From the NCBI GenBank assembly GCA_021325275.1, contig JAJPHL010000009.1:62001-126000 (forward strand): a stretch of 64,000 nt of DNA, read 5' to 3'. Origin of the DNA: Terriglobia bacterium (GTDB taxonomy: Bacteria; Acidobacteriota; Terriglobia; JAJPHL01). The notes beneath the pieces were generated by a model, which was given only the letters and a program-made list of their open reading frames with translations, was not told the origin of the DNA and did no database searches. The stretch's first letter is position 1. Each line of letters starts with the position of its first letter. A program made the translations under genes and the position numbers. This document shows, one piece after another, positions 43,220-52,943 of the stretch.

Positions 43220-43657
43220 ATGGACTTGATTATTTTGGACTGCGGCGCTGAGATCAAGGGAGACAGTCAACGCATAGGGTATCAGGGCAAGATCGAATGC
43301 CTCTCGTTTAACCACGGTGTTCACCGGTCGCAGCAGGAATTTACGGTGACCAAGTACATCGATGGAACTACTTCTAGCTTCATTGACTACTGCAATTCCG
43401 CCAGGGTCATTCCCACGGCCAAAGTTAAGATCATCAGCCTCGACGGAGGTGCGGTGGACGAGTTTCTTGTCTATACCTTAACGAACGTGGTCGTCACGTC
43501 CATCAGTATCGGCGGTGGGGCAGGCGATATGCCTACCGAAACGGTGACTTTGAACTACACCAAGATTCAATGGGACTATAAACTCCAGGCGGCAAACGCA
43601 TCCAAACCCATCGTCAAATCCAAGAGTTGGAATCTGGAGACAGGTCAGGCCGAATAG
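43220..43657 (+). CDS. Orphan Hcp (type VI secretion tube protein family)
   Basis: 145 aa. It carries the Hcp pattern: DCGAEIKGDSQRIGYQGKIE with CLSFNHGV (first strands), FTVTKYIDGTTSSFIDYC, VDEFLVYTLTNVVVTSISIG, GDMPTETVTLNYTKIQWDYK. Hcp subunits stack as hexameric rings in the T6SS tube and can carry effectors, but no other T6SS gene (sheath, baseplate, VgrG, ATPase) is in the window. Its neighbour is a secreted metzincin, which could be cargo or a separate gene. Many Hcp paralogues exist outside T6SS loci, so secretion is not proven. Confidence 0.85.
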   Translation: MDLIILDCGAEIKGDSQRIGYQGKIECLSFNHGVHRSQQEFTVTKYIDGTTSSFIDYCNSARVIPTAKVKIISLDGGAVDEFLVYTLTNVVVTSISIGGGAGDMPTETVTLNYTKIQWDYKLQAANASKPIVKSKSWNLETGQAE

Positions 43658-43680
43658 GAAGGTGATGGTCCACTTTTTCG

Positions 43681-43781
43681 GCGTACGATACGTGTACGAC
43701 GAAATGCGGATCGTGCGTTCTTCGAGTAGAGAGCGTCGTCAGGTCTTGAATACCCTCCGTAGAATCATTGGCCACTGAAGG
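43681..43781. repeat. 101-bp arm, copy 2 (left of attachment site D)
   Basis: Gap-free counterpart of 34032-34132. Conserved islands include GCGTACGATA at the start, TGTACGA, ATCGTG, TTGAATA and CGTAGAATCA near the end. Substitutions show no codon periodicity, so it looks like a DNA site rather than a gene. Confidence 0.75.
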
Positions 43782-43802
43782 TTCGAATTCCGCCCTCTCC
43801 GC
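43782..43802 (+). repeat. Attachment-site candidate D (tRNA-Ser 3' end)
   Basis: TTCGAATTCCGCCCTCTCCG then C: the site B sequence with two substitutions (C to T, A to G), followed by GAGAT. It closes the second element (from site C), immediately before the end of the large NHL gene. Confidence 0.65.
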
Positions 43803-43818
43803 GAGATTTCAAGTGTGC

Positions 43819-46800
43819 TTACTTCACCGAGAGATTCACTTCCTGTCCGCTGACCACGGCCGAGACGCCGCCGATTTTCAGCGCCGCGCCGGGTGCAGCA
43901 TCGACCACGCCGAGCAGCAGGGACATTCCGGCGCGTGCATCGATTCGTTTCATCCAGGCAATCGCCAACGCGCCGGGAATTCCGCTGTCGACTAAGTCTG
44001 TCGCGGGTCCGGACGCTTCGAAGCGCAGGGCGTCGCTCGACCCGCCGCTCACCGATAACGAAAGCCCATCCAATGTCGAATCAGTGTTCGACGTCAGATA
44101 GATCGCTGTCCGCGACGACCCATCGGCCGCGGGCGCCAGGCGTTCCAGAGTGATTGTGCCCGCGGTCGGCCCCGCGTGTGGGCGTTCGCGCATTTGCGCT
44201 GACATGCCGGAGCACGCGTTCCGCGGCGTGCGGATCGCCGGCGTCGTATCGAGCCCCGTGACGCGCTTCAGTATCTCGATCAGGTCGAGCGTGTTGAGTT
44301 TGCCGTCGCCGCCGCGATGTCCTGGCGTGTCGACGGGGAACGTATCCATCGCGTCGAACAAATCGGAACACGACGGCGGCACTACCGTGAGATTCGTCAC
44401 CGCGCGCAGCACCGCGATCAGATCAAGCGTGTTCAGCGTGCCGTCGCCGAACGATCCGAGCGCGTTGCTACCGGGCAAGCCGTTCGGGAGAACGTCGCCG
44501 ACCATGTAGCCGACCGGCAGGGTGAACGATCCCGATGACGTGGTGTTCGTGCCGTCGGTCAACAGCGCGTTGAACGTGGTCGCAGCCGTGCTGTTGACGG
44601 TTCCCGAGAACGAGCCGTCGGAATTCAGCGTCAATCCTGTGGGCAAATTGCCGCTGGTCATCTGCCACGCGTACGGCATCGTGCCGCCGGACGCTGCGAG
44701 CGGTTGCGCGTACGGCCAATTGTAGGCGGCCGTGGGCAACGTGGCGGTGGACGCGACCGAAAGCCCCAGCGGAGCCAGCGTACGGATGCGATTGTTTCCA
44801 GTGTCGCTAATGTAGATCGTACCGTTGGGCGCGACGTAAATCGCCTGGGGGCCATTCAATTGCGCATTGATCGCGGGACCGCCATCGCCGGAAAAACCTT
44901 GTGAACCGGATCCCGCGATTGTGGTGATAATGCCCGAAGGAGAAACTTGGCGGATTTGGTTTCCACTCGCGATCAGCACGTTTCCGGAATTATCCACGGC
45001 CACGCCGCTGACACCGCCGAGGTTGGCGTTCGTCGCGAGTCCACCGTCGCCGGGGACCGCCGTTCCGCCGCCCGCGAAGGTGCTGATGTTACCGTTGGGC
45101 GGCACGATTCGCACGCGATTGTTGCGTGAATCGGCGATGTAGACGTTGCCGGCCGCGTCGGCCGCCACGCCGTCGGGGAAATTCAGTTTCGCGCTGACGG
45201 CAGCGCTGCCGTCGCCGGAGAATCCGCCGTCGGATCCGAAAATCGCTCCGGTTCCCGTGCCCGCGAGCGTGGTGATCACGCTGTCGGCGACTTTGCGCAC
45301 GCGATTTCCGGTGGAATCGGCGATGTACATGTTTCCGAGGGAATCAAACGTCACCGCCGCGACTTGCGTCATCGCGCCGCTCGTCGCGGGACCGCCGTCT
45401 CCAGTGCCGCTCGGCGTGAGTGCGCCCTTTCCGGCGACATTGGAAATCAGGACGGTGCCGGCAGACGCCGAATTCACTTCCTCCACGTTCGCGCTGGCGC
45501 CCACGGCGATGAAAATATTTTGGAATCCATCAATCGCGATACCTACGGGTTGGTTGAGCGGCGTATTGGTAGGGAGGCCGGAACTGAATGACGCCGTCGG
45601 CATGCCGGTTCCCGCAAACGTGCTGATCGTGCCTCCCGACGTGATCTTCCGCGCCACATTGCTATAGGACTCCGCGACGTACAGATTTCCCGACGAGTCT
45701 ATGGCGAGTCCTCGGGGTTGGGAAATCTGCGCGCCGAGTGCGGGTCCGCCGTCGCCCGAAGCGCCCGCCGTTCCGTTGCCGGCAACGGTGGAGATGAGTC
45801 CGGCTGGGGAAATCACGCGGATGCGATAGGTATCGGCGACGTAGAGATTCCCATTGGCGTCCAGTGCCATTCCGTTGAGCCATCCCATTTGTGCGTGCGT
45901 GGCAATTCCGCCGTCGCCGGAGTAAACAAATTCCAAGACCGGTGGCACTCCGCCGATGCGATTGATGTTTCCGCCGGAGACTTCGCGAACATGCCCGTAC
46001 ACATCGGAAATGTACAAATTCCCCGAGGAATCGACGACAAGTCCCTCAATCGGTTCGAGCGTCGCACTTGTCGCGGGACCGCCATCGCCCGTATCGCCGC
46101 CGCTTCCGTTACCGGCGACCACGCTGATCGTGCCGTTCACTGCCGCGACTTTTACCTGAGTGACGAACGCGGCTCCGGACGAAAAGTAAATATCACCCGC
46201 TTGATCGACCGTCATGTGACCCACCGACGTACTCAGCACGGACGCGATCACGCCGTTCGGCGCGATCTTCACAACAACGCCCGCCGTCGTGTCGCCGACG
46301 TATAGATTGCCGGCGCCATCGAAGGCGAGATCGCCGACCATGCTGAAACGGGCCGATGTCGCGGCCACGCCCGTGGCGGGAGTTGTGCTTCCTCCTCCGG
46401 CAAACGTCGCGACCGAACCGCTGGGCGAAATCGTTTGCACGAGATTTCGGTTATTCGGCGTTCCGCCGCCGATATACACGTTGCCGGATTGATCCACGGC
46501 GATTCCGCCGGGAATGAAACCCAGGCTGTCGGCGCCCGACAGGATCAGCGGCGCGCCGATCACTACGACCAATCCCGTGGTGTCCATCTTGAACGCGTAT
46601 CCCGCGCTCGACGTGAAGTACAAATTGCCGAGCGAATCGAACGCCAGCGCACGTGGCGCGCCGATCGACAGGTTGGTGGCCAATCTTGGCGACTGGGGAT
46701 ACGTGCCGCCACCCGCAAACGTCGTGATGGTGTACTGTTTGCCGAGACCGGCGGGCCCGCTTTGCATTACCGTCACCGTCTGTCCTGCGATGGTCAGCGT

Positions 46801-49479
46801 TCCCGTGCGACTCGCGCCGGCATTTACCGCGACCGTGAAGTTCACGGTGTCGCTACCGCTGCCCCACGGGCCCGGCGTGACCGTGAGAAAGCTCGCGTTA
46901 CTCGCCGCCGTCCAGGTGCACCCGGCGGCCGTCGACACGTTGATCGATCCCGTGAAAGACGCGCCGTTCAAGCTGAACGATGTGGCGGAGAGCGTGTATG
47001 TACACGACGCCAGCACCGTAAACGTTGCGGCCGGCGATGTCCCCACGCCGGGCGACGAATTCGACACGGTCACCGACGACGTCGTCGACGTGGCGAGATC
47101 CGCCGAAGTGAGCGTGGCCCTCAACTGATTCGGATTTATAAACGTTGTGCTGCGCGGACTGGCGTTCCACAGCACGGTCGACGCGCCGTTTAGGAATCCG
47201 CTGCCGTTCACGAGGACGTTGAGCGCTGAAGTTCCGGCCACCGCCGAAGACGGCAAGAGATTCGTGATCGACGGCATGGCGGCCGTTACATATAGCGTGT
47301 ACGTGCGAGTCAGCACGGAACGTTGCCCGTCCTCGAGCAGCGCCGTGAACGTTGACGATCCCGGGTTCTGCGGCGTGCCCGAGATCACGCCGGAACTCGA
47401 TAGCGACAGGCCTTGCGGAAGGCTGCCGTTGGTGGCCAGCCAAGTGTATGGCGTGAATCCACCGTTGGCTGTCAATGCGAAAGAATATGGCTGTCCCGAG
47501 AGGGCGCCGGGCAACACGGCGGGCGCGGTGATCGAGAGCGGCGTGAGTTGCAAGAGTCGCACCACACCGTTGCTTCCGTCGGCCAGATAAAGGTTGCCTT
47601 GCGAATAAGCGATGTTTTCGTAGAGTCCCAGTTCCGCATTGGTGGCCGGTCCACCGTCGCCGGAGTCGCCGCAGCGCAGCGGCGGAACCGGCAATCCCGC
47701 CACCTGCGACTGCGTGCCATCTGAACGCACCACCCACACCCCGCAGCCCGCAACGTAAAACAAGTGATTATAGGGGTCCGTGGTTATGCCAAAGACCGAC
47801 ACATTGGCCACCGTTGAGAGAATCCCGTTTGTGTTCACCATCACCAGGCGATTCAACAAAAAATCCCCGATGTAAATATTGCCGGCCCCATCGACGGCGA
47901 GTGGTCCTGGTGAAATACTCGCGCTCGTCGCCAGTCCGCCGTTGCCCGGTGAAGCGGTGCCTCCGCCCGCTACGACTTTGAGCGTGCCGTCGGACTGAAT
48001 TTTTCGCACGACTCCATTTGTGGTGTCGGAGTAGTACACGACGCCCATGGAGTCCACGGCGATCGCGTTGGTCCCGAGGCTGGCGCTGAGGGCGGGCGTG
48101 CCGTCGGGAGGGTTGGAGATGTTGCCTCCTCCGGCTACTGTTGTGATTGTCGTCCCAGTAATTTTGCGAATTCCCGGACGGCCTGTGACGTAGAGATTGC
48201 CTGCGGAGTCCGCGGCGACGGCGAGTCCATCAACGGATTGCGTGAGCGCCGAAACGTTCTCTTGCGCAGTCGTCGTTTGGTTGCCATTACCCGCAAACGT
48301 CGTGATGGTTCCGCCCGAGACTTTCCGTACGACGGCTGTTTCAGCGTCCCCGATATATAGGTTGCCCGATGGATCCACCGCGATTCCGGATGGCTCACCA
48401 ATAACGGCGGACGTGGCGCTGCCTCCGTCACCGGCATCGGCGACGAAATTGTTGCCGGCAATCGCCGTGACGGTCCCGCCCGGCGTCATCTGGAAAATCG
48501 ACGGCGACGTATACGCGTACAAGTTACCGCTGGGATCGACCGCCAACGCTCGAAGCTCGGTGGGGTCCTGTAGCGCGCTCACCACGTTGATCGTCCCACC
48601 GCTGATCTCGCGAATTTTCCCACCGTCGATCATGTAGATTTTGGTGCCCGCCGCATTCACCGCGACGGTCCAAAGGATGTCGAACTTTGCGCTCGCGGTC
48701 GGACCACCGTTGCCGAGGCTGCTGCCGGAGTTTAGAGACGTGCCGTCTCCCGCGATCGTCGAGATGGTGCCGCCGGGCGTCACCATGCGCAATCGCCCGA
48801 TCTCCGGGAAATAAAGGTTGTTCGCGGAGTCAAACGCCATGTTGCCCTGAGGGCTGATCGCCGCGTTCGTCGCCATTCCACCGTCGCCGGGCGACGCGGT
48901 TCCTCCGCCGGCGAACGTCGTGATGATTCCGCCGCTCACTTTGCGGATGGTTGCCGCGCTGTCGTTGATGTAGATGTTGGCCGCGCTATCTACCGCAATG
49001 TACATTGGATTCAGCACGGCGCTCGTCGCCGGGCCGCCATCGCCGCCTGTTCCGCCGCCCGCGACGGTCGTGATCACGCCGGCCGTCGAGATCTTACGCA
49101 CCCGGCTGTTGTCAACGACGTAGATGTTCCCTGTGGAATCAATCGCCAAGCTCCCCGGCACGTTTAGTTGCGCGCTGGTCGCCGTGCCGCCGTCGCCGGA
49201 GAATCCGGCAGCGCCGGTGCCGGCGATACGCGTCATCGTGCCGCTCGTCGCGACTTTGAAGATGCAATTAAGACTCGTGAAGTACAAATTGCCGGTGGCG
49301 TCGGTTGCAAATGCCTGCGGGCTACCAATGCTTGACTGCAACGCATTGGCGGGCGTCGGCGGCGCACCGCCGCCTGCGATCGTGCTGATGGTGTACTGCT
49401 GGGCCCAAAGAATCGCGCTGAAAGGCAGCGCAAGAATTGCGGAGAAGTACAATTTCACGGGCCAAATCTTATCAAACAT
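43819..49479 (-). CDS. Giant secreted NHL-repeat protein with BACON/Ig and dockerin-like domains
   Basis: 1886 aa with a signal peptide to about residue 26. Two long NHL-propeller arrays (units of the type SGDGGPATSAxLxxPxGxAVDxxGNLYxAD) make up about 30-650 and 960-1560. Between them lie an Ig-like putative-Ig/IPT region (about 660-860) and a BACON-like segment (CTWTAASNASFLTVTPG). Near 1600 is another Ig-like unit, and two EF-hand-like dockerin repeats follow (LNTLDLIAVLRAVTNL and LNTLDLIEILKRVTGL), with an accessory beta domain at the C-terminus. Dockerins normally dock to cohesins, but acidobacterial ones are often orphan. Surface adhesion or matrix binding is inferred. Confidence 0.85.
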   Translation of the reverse strand: MFDKIWPVKLYFSAILALPFSAILWAQQYTISTIAGGGAPPTPANALQSSIGSPQAFATDATGNLYFTSLNCIFKVATSGTMTRIAGTGAAGFSGDGGTATSAQLNVPGSLAIDSTGNIYVVDNSRVRKISTAGVITTVAGGGTGGDGGPATSAVLNPMYIAVDSAANIYINDSAATIRKVSGGIITTFAGGGTASPGDGGMATNAAISPQGNMAFDSANNLYFPEIGRLRMVTPGGTISTIAGDGTSLNSGSSLGNGGPTASAKFDILWTVAVNAAGTKIYMIDGGKIREISGGTINVVSALQDPTELRALAVDPSGNLYAYTSPSIFQMTPGGTVTAIAGNNFVADAGDGGSATSAVIGEPSGIAVDPSGNLYIGDAETAVVRKVSGGTITTFAGNGNQTTTAQENVSALTQSVDGLAVAADSAGNLYVTGRPGIRKITGTTITTVAGGGNISNPPDGTPALSASLGTNAIAVDSMGVVYYSDTTNGVVRKIQSDGTLKVVAGGGTASPGNGGLATSASISPGPLAVDGAGNIYIGDFLLNRLVMVNTNGILSTVANVSVFGITTDPYNHLFYVAGCGVWVVRSDGTQSQVAGLPVPPLRCGDSGDGGPATNAELGLYENIAYSQGNLYLADGSNGVVRLLQLTPLSITAPAVLPGALSGQPYSFALTANGGFTPYTWLATNGSLPQGLSLSSSGVISGTPQNPGSSTFTALLEDGQRSVLTRTYTLYVTAAMPSITNLLPSSAVAGTSALNVLVNGSGFLNGASTVLWNASPRSTTFINPNQLRATLTSADLATSTTSSVTVSNSSPGVGTSPAATFTVLASCTYTLSATSFSLNGASFTGSINVSTAAGCTWTAASNASFLTVTPGPWGSGSDTVNFTVAVNAGASRTGTLTIAGQTVTVMQSGPAGLGKQYTITTFAGGGTYPQSPRLATNLSIGAPRALAFDSLGNLYFTSSAGYAFKMDTTGLVVVIGAPLILSGADSLGFIPGGIAVDQSGNVYIGGGTPNNRNLVQTISPSGSVATFAGGGSTTPATGVAATSARFSMVGDLAFDGAGNLYVGDTTAGVVVKIAPNGVIASVLSTSVGHMTVDQAGDIYFSSGAAFVTQVKVAAVNGTISVVAGNGSGGDTGDGGPATSATLEPIEGLVVDSSGNLYISDVYGHVREVSGGNINRIGGVPPVLEFVYSGDGGIATHAQMGWLNGMALDANGNLYVADTYRIRVISPAGLISTVAGNGTAGASGDGGPALGAQISQPRGLAIDSSGNLYVAESYSNVARKITSGGTISTFAGTGMPTASFSSGLPTNTPLNQPVGIAIDGFQNIFIAVGASANVEEVNSASAGTVLISNVAGKGALTPSGTGDGGPATSGAMTQVAAVTFDSLGNMYIADSTGNRVRKVADSVITTLAGTGTGAIFGSDGGFSGDGSAAVSAKLNFPDGVAADAAGNVYIADSRNNRVRIVPPNGNISTFAGGGTAVPGDGGLATNANLGGVSGVAVDNSGNVLIASGNQIRQVSPSGIITTIAGSGSQGFSGDGGPAINAQLNGPQAIYVAPNGTIYISDTGNNRIRTLAPLGLSVASTATLPTAAYNWPYAQPLAASGGTMPYAWQMTSGNLPTGLTLNSDGSFSGTVNSTAATTFNALLTDGTNTTSSGSFTLPVGYMVGDVLPNGLPGSNALGSFGDGTLNTLDLIAVLRAVTNLTVVPPSCSDLFDAMDTFPVDTPGHRGGDGKLNTLDLIEILKRVTGLDTTPAIRTPRNACSGMSAQMRERPHAGPTAGTITLERLAPAADGSSRTAIYLTSNTDSTLDGLSLSVSGGSSDALRFEASGPATDLVDSGIPGALAIAWMKRIDARAGMSLLLGVVDAAPGAALKIGGVSAVVSGQEVNLSVK

Positions 49480-49696
49480 TGTGAAACGACCGATCGGCGA
49501 ACATTATTTGGTCCGGGCTATTATTTTGTGCGAGCAGCGCTTTAGTGCAGATGGCTGTATCTGTACAAGGACTTGCAACTGTTTCGACGATGACTCCGCC
49601 ATGAAACTCCACTGAGCGATCTACCCGGGGCAATCCTCCCCGCCGTGCGACTTTTCAATTGCCATTCGAAACCGGCAGGCATAGTTTAGTAGCGTC

Positions 49697-51355
49697 ATGA
49701 CACCACGCCTCAGCCGTCTTTTCTTGCTCGCGGCAAGCAGCTTTTACGCTTTTGCTCAGCAGCCCGATACCGTGAAAATCGCCAATGGAACACTCGAAGG
49801 CACGGGACGCCAATCGTCCGGTGTCCGCGCATTCAAAGGCATTCCGTTTGCCACGCCTCCCGTCGGCAACTTGCGATGGACCGAGCCTCGGCCACCCGCG
49901 AATTGGACCGGCGTCCGGCCGGCGAAAGAATTTGCCGCGCGCTGCATGCAGCAGGCCGTCTTTGGCGACATGGGATTCCGCGCCAGCGGTATGAGCGAGG
50001 ATTGCCTTTACCTCAACGTCTGGACGCCGGCCAAGGGCGCGAACGACAAACTCCCGGTGATGGTCTACTTTTTCGGCGGCGGATTTGTGGCCGGCGATGG
50101 ATCCGAGCCTCGTTACGACGGCGAGAGTCTCGCGGCCAAAGGCATCGCGACTGTCACCGTCAACTATCGGTTGGGAGTGTTTGGTTTCTTCGCCTACCCC
50201 GAATTGGACAAGGAATCTCCGCATCACGTGTCGGGCAACTACACATTGCTCGACCAAACGGCGGCCTTGAAGTGGGTGCAGCAGAACATCGCGGCTTTCG
50301 GCGGCGATCCCAAGCGCGTAACCATCGCGGGCGAGTCGGCGGGATCGATCGCGGTCAGCGCGCAAATGGCTTCGCCGTTGTCGAAGGATTTGATCTCGGG
50401 CGCGATCGGCGAAAGTGGCTCGATTCTGGCCGCACTGGCGCCCGTGCCGATGGCCAAGGCGGAAGAAGCAGGCGCCAAATTTGCAGAAACACTCGGCGCG
50501 TCGAATCTCGCCGCGCTGCGGGCGATCGATAGCGCGACGTTGCTGGAAGCGGCAGGGAAACGCGGGATCTCCGGCTTCACAGCCGTGATCGACGGATACT
50601 TCTTTCCGGAATCTCCCGTCGCGATCTTCGCGGCCGGAAAGCAGGCGCATGTGCCTCTGCTGGCTGGATGGAATTCGCAAGAGATGAATAGCCGCGCCGT
50701 ACTGGGCCGCGACGAGCCGACCGCGGAAAACTTGAAGAAGGCGATCGCCCGCCTATATCCCGAACATGCGGCGGAAGTGGAAAAGGAATACGCAGCGTCG
50801 AGCAATGCGGAAGCCGAGCAGGCCGCCACCGACCTCGCCAGCGACCGCTTTATCGCGTTCAGCACATGGAAGTGGGTGGATCTCGCCGGCAAAACCGGCG
50901 GCAAGCCGGTCTATCGTTACTATTACTCGCGCCCGCGTCCGCCGATGCGTCCCGAGATGGGCAATGCGACGCCCGGCCTCGCGGGCGCTGTGACGCGAGG
51001 AACACCTGGGTCGACGCCGGCCTCCGCGCCGGCCGCGCCTCCTTCGCCGCCGCGCGGCGCCGTGCACTCCGCCGAGATTGAATATGCGCTTGGCAATCTG
51101 GACAGCAACAAGACGTACGCCTGGACGCCGGACGATCACAAAGTGTCGGCGACGATGGAAGAGTACTTCGCTAACTTCATCAAGACCGGCAATCCCAACG
51201 GCGGCAAGCTAGCCAAATGGCCCGCTGCCAACGCCGGCGCTGCTAATGCTGGAAGTCCGGTGCAATACATGCGCATCGACGTGGAAACGCGCGCGGAGAC
51301 GGAAAAGACGGAAGGTCGCTACCGCTTGTTGGACCGGCTTGCGACACAGCCGTAA
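49697..51355 (+). CDS. Type B carboxylesterase
   Basis: 552 aa with a signal peptide (LFLLAASSFYAFA). The family signatures are intact: SEDCLYLNVWTPA, FFGGGFVAGDG (oxyanion hole) and the nucleophile elbow IAGESAGSIAV, with the catalytic Ser in GESAG. The Glu/Asp and His are expected near residues 320-345 and 430. An Ala/Pro-rich insertion (about 420-455) interrupts the C-terminal half. It is a periplasmic or secreted esterase with unknown substrate. The methyltransferase and SDR genes follow closely. Confidence 0.9.
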   Translation: MTPRLSRLFLLAASSFYAFAQQPDTVKIANGTLEGTGRQSSGVRAFKGIPFATPPVGNLRWTEPRPPANWTGVRPAKEFAARCMQQAVFGDMGFRASGMSEDCLYLNVWTPAKGANDKLPVMVYFFGGGFVAGDGSEPRYDGESLAAKGIATVTVNYRLGVFGFFAYPELDKESPHHVSGNYTLLDQTAALKWVQQNIAAFGGDPKRVTIAGESAGSIAVSAQMASPLSKDLISGAIGESGSILAALAPVPMAKAEEAGAKFAETLGASNLAALRAIDSATLLEAAGKRGISGFTAVIDGYFFPESPVAIFAAGKQAHVPLLAGWNSQEMNSRAVLGRDEPTAENLKKAIARLYPEHAAEVEKEYAASSNAEAEQAATDLASDRFIAFSTWKWVDLAGKTGGKPVYRYYYSRPRPPMRPEMGNATPGLAGAVTRGTPGSTPASAPAAPPSPPRGAVHSAEIEYALGNLDSNKTYAWTPDDHKVSATMEEYFANFIKTGNPNGGKLAKWPAANAGAANAGSPVQYMRIDVETRAETEKTEGRYRLLDRLATQP

Positions 51356-51372
51356 GGCTCGCCGATTCAACG

Positions 51373-52056
51373 ATGCGGATTCTTATTGCGGTTCTCTTCG
51401 TCGGCGTGCTGCTGTACACCCTGAACCAAGTTCGCAAGCCGAGCAAATGGTATGGCCGGCTCTTTCTGAGGATCATGAATGCGTCCCATTCGCCTCTTAC
51501 CGACTGGGGACTGCAGCATGTGCGCATTGAAAAGCAGTTCACGATTCTGGACGTCGGTTGCGGCGGGGGACGGACGATTCAGAAGTTGGCCGCGCTGGCC
51601 GTAGACGGAAAAGTTTATGGCGTCGACTACGCGGACGGCAGCGTGGCCGCATCGCGTGCGAGTAACGCGTCCCCGATCGCAGCCGGTCGCGTGGAGATTC
51701 GGCAGGCTTCGGTGTCGGCACTGCCTTTTCCAAACGATACATTCGATGTGGTCACCGCCGTGGAGACGCAATATTACTGGCCCGATCTCGTCAACGACAT
51801 GCGGGAGATTCTGCGGGTGCTGAAACCCGGTGGCCGGTTGGTCGTGATCCTGGAGAGCTATAGTAAAGTCGCGACAAAGGCGCCGGCGCGGCCTGCAATG
51901 AAACTGCTACCGTTCAGGAAAATGTCGGTGGACGATCAAATTAATCTGTTCGCGACAGCCGGGTTCACCGGCATCGAGACATTTCAAGATCGCCGCAATG
52001 GCTGGTTTTGCGGCGTCGGCCAAAAAACCGCGGAACCTCTTCGCCATGACTCATAA
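51373..52056 (+). CDS. Class I SAM-dependent methyltransferase
   Basis: 227 aa. An N-terminal membrane helix (residues 1-16, [15 protein letters not shown]) precedes the Rossmann-type MTase: [17 protein letters not shown] is motif I, VYGVDYAD motif II and [16 protein letters not shown] motif IV. It is probably a membrane-associated UbiE/MenG-like enzyme of unknown substrate. It starts 18 bases after the esterase stop and overlaps the SDR gene. Confidence 0.85.
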   Translation: MRILIAVLFVGVLLYTLNQVRKPSKWYGRLFLRIMNASHSPLTDWGLQHVRIEKQFTILDVGCGGGRTIQKLAALAVDGKVYGVDYADGSVAASRASNASPIAAGRVEIRQASVSALPFPNDTFDVVTAVETQYYWPDLVNDMREILRVLKPGGRLVVILESYSKVATKAPARPAMKLLPFRKMSVDDQINLFATAGFTGIETFQDRRNGWFCGVGQKTAEPLRHDS

Positions 52057-52789
52057 AAAATCTGCACTGGTTACCGGAGCCGGAAGCGGCATCGGACGCG
52101 CCGTCGCGATTGCCTTGCATGACGCGGGATACCGCGTCGCTCTCGCGGGACGCCGCCAAGCCGAACTCGAACGAACTGCCGGTCCGCGCGAGCACATGCT
52201 TGTCGTTCCCACCGACGTTTCTGTTCCGGAAAGCGTCCGGGCGCTGTTTGCGCGCATCAAAGAAACGTACGGGCGTCTCGACTTGCTCTTCAATAACGCC
52301 GGTCGCGGCGCTCCTGCCGTCCCGATCGAGGACCTTACGTTCGAGCAGTGGAACACCGTAGTCGGCGTCAATCTGACCGGCGCATTCCTATGCGCGCAAG
52401 AAGCGATCCGCATGATGAAGCAGCAAGAGCCCAAAGGCGGACGCATCATCAACAACGGATCGATCTCGGCGCACACACCTCGTCCAAACTCCGCGCCTTA
52501 CACGGCCACAAAACACGCCATTACAGGACTCACGAAAAGCATCTCGCTCGATGGACGCGCGCACAACATCGCCTGCGGTCAAATCGACATTGGTAACGCC
52601 GCGACCGAAATGACCGATCGCATGGCCGCGGGTGTCCTGCAGGCGAACGGATCCGTGGCCGTTGAAGCTCGCATGGATGTGCGGCACGTCGCCGATGCGG
52701 TGTTGTACATGGCTCAGCTTCCGCTCGACGCCAATGTCCAATTCATGACGGTGATGGCAACGCAAATGCCTTTCATCGGCCGGGGCTGA
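52046..52789 (+). CDS. Short-chain dehydrogenase/reductase
   Basis: 247 aa from the ATG at 52046, inside the end of the methyltransferase gene; the frame from 51998 has an N-terminus without homology. Motifs: [12 protein letters not shown] (NAD(P) binding), NNAG (LFNNAGRG) and the catalytic Ser-Tyr-Lys, seen as [24 protein letters not shown] classic SDR of 247 residues; the substrate is not predictable. The 7-bp repeat tract follows. Confidence 0.9.
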   Translation: MTHKKSALVTGAGSGIGRAVAIALHDAGYRVALAGRRQAELERTAGPREHMLVVPTDVSVPESVRALFARIKETYGRLDLLFNNAGRGAPAVPIEDLTFEQWNTVVGVNLTGAFLCAQEAIRMMKQQEPKGGRIINNGSISAHTPRPNSAPYTATKHAITGLTKSISLDGRAHNIACGQIDIGNAATEMTDRMAAGVLQANGSVAVEARMDVRHVADAVLYMAQLPLDANVQFMTVMATQMPFIGRG

Positions 52790-52820
52790 CACCGTCGCAC
52801 CTAGGCGGGAGGCAAGTCGG

Positions 52821-52911
52821 AAATCAAAAATCAAAAATCAAAAGGCAAAAGGCAAAAGGCAAAAGGCAAAAGGCAAAAGGCAAAAGGCAAAAGGCAAAAG
52901 GCAAAAGGCAA
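52821..52911. repeat. 13-unit 7-bp tandem repeat
   Basis: Three AAATCAA units followed by ten AAGGCAA units with no spacers. It lies between the SDR and the GIY-YIG gene. Such tracts expand by slippage. The reverse strand would read as a repetitive LPFAFCL peptide, which is not a gene. Confidence 0.95.
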
Positions 52912-52943
52912 GGGAGGGTTGTCGCTTAACCGGCTCGACGTTC

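Noticed and set aside
41725-43257. 510-codon minus-strand frame
   Set aside because: It is antisense to the metzincin, which has a signal peptide and full zinc motif; the long frame is a high-GC shadow.
17665-43802. Integrase or transposase inside the putative islands
   Set aside because: No tyrosine or serine recombinase, or DDE transposase, motif was found in any substantial frame.
52821-52911. CRISPR-like array
   Set aside because: Units of 7 bp without spacers are a simple tandem repeat; no CRISPR array was found elsewhere by eye.
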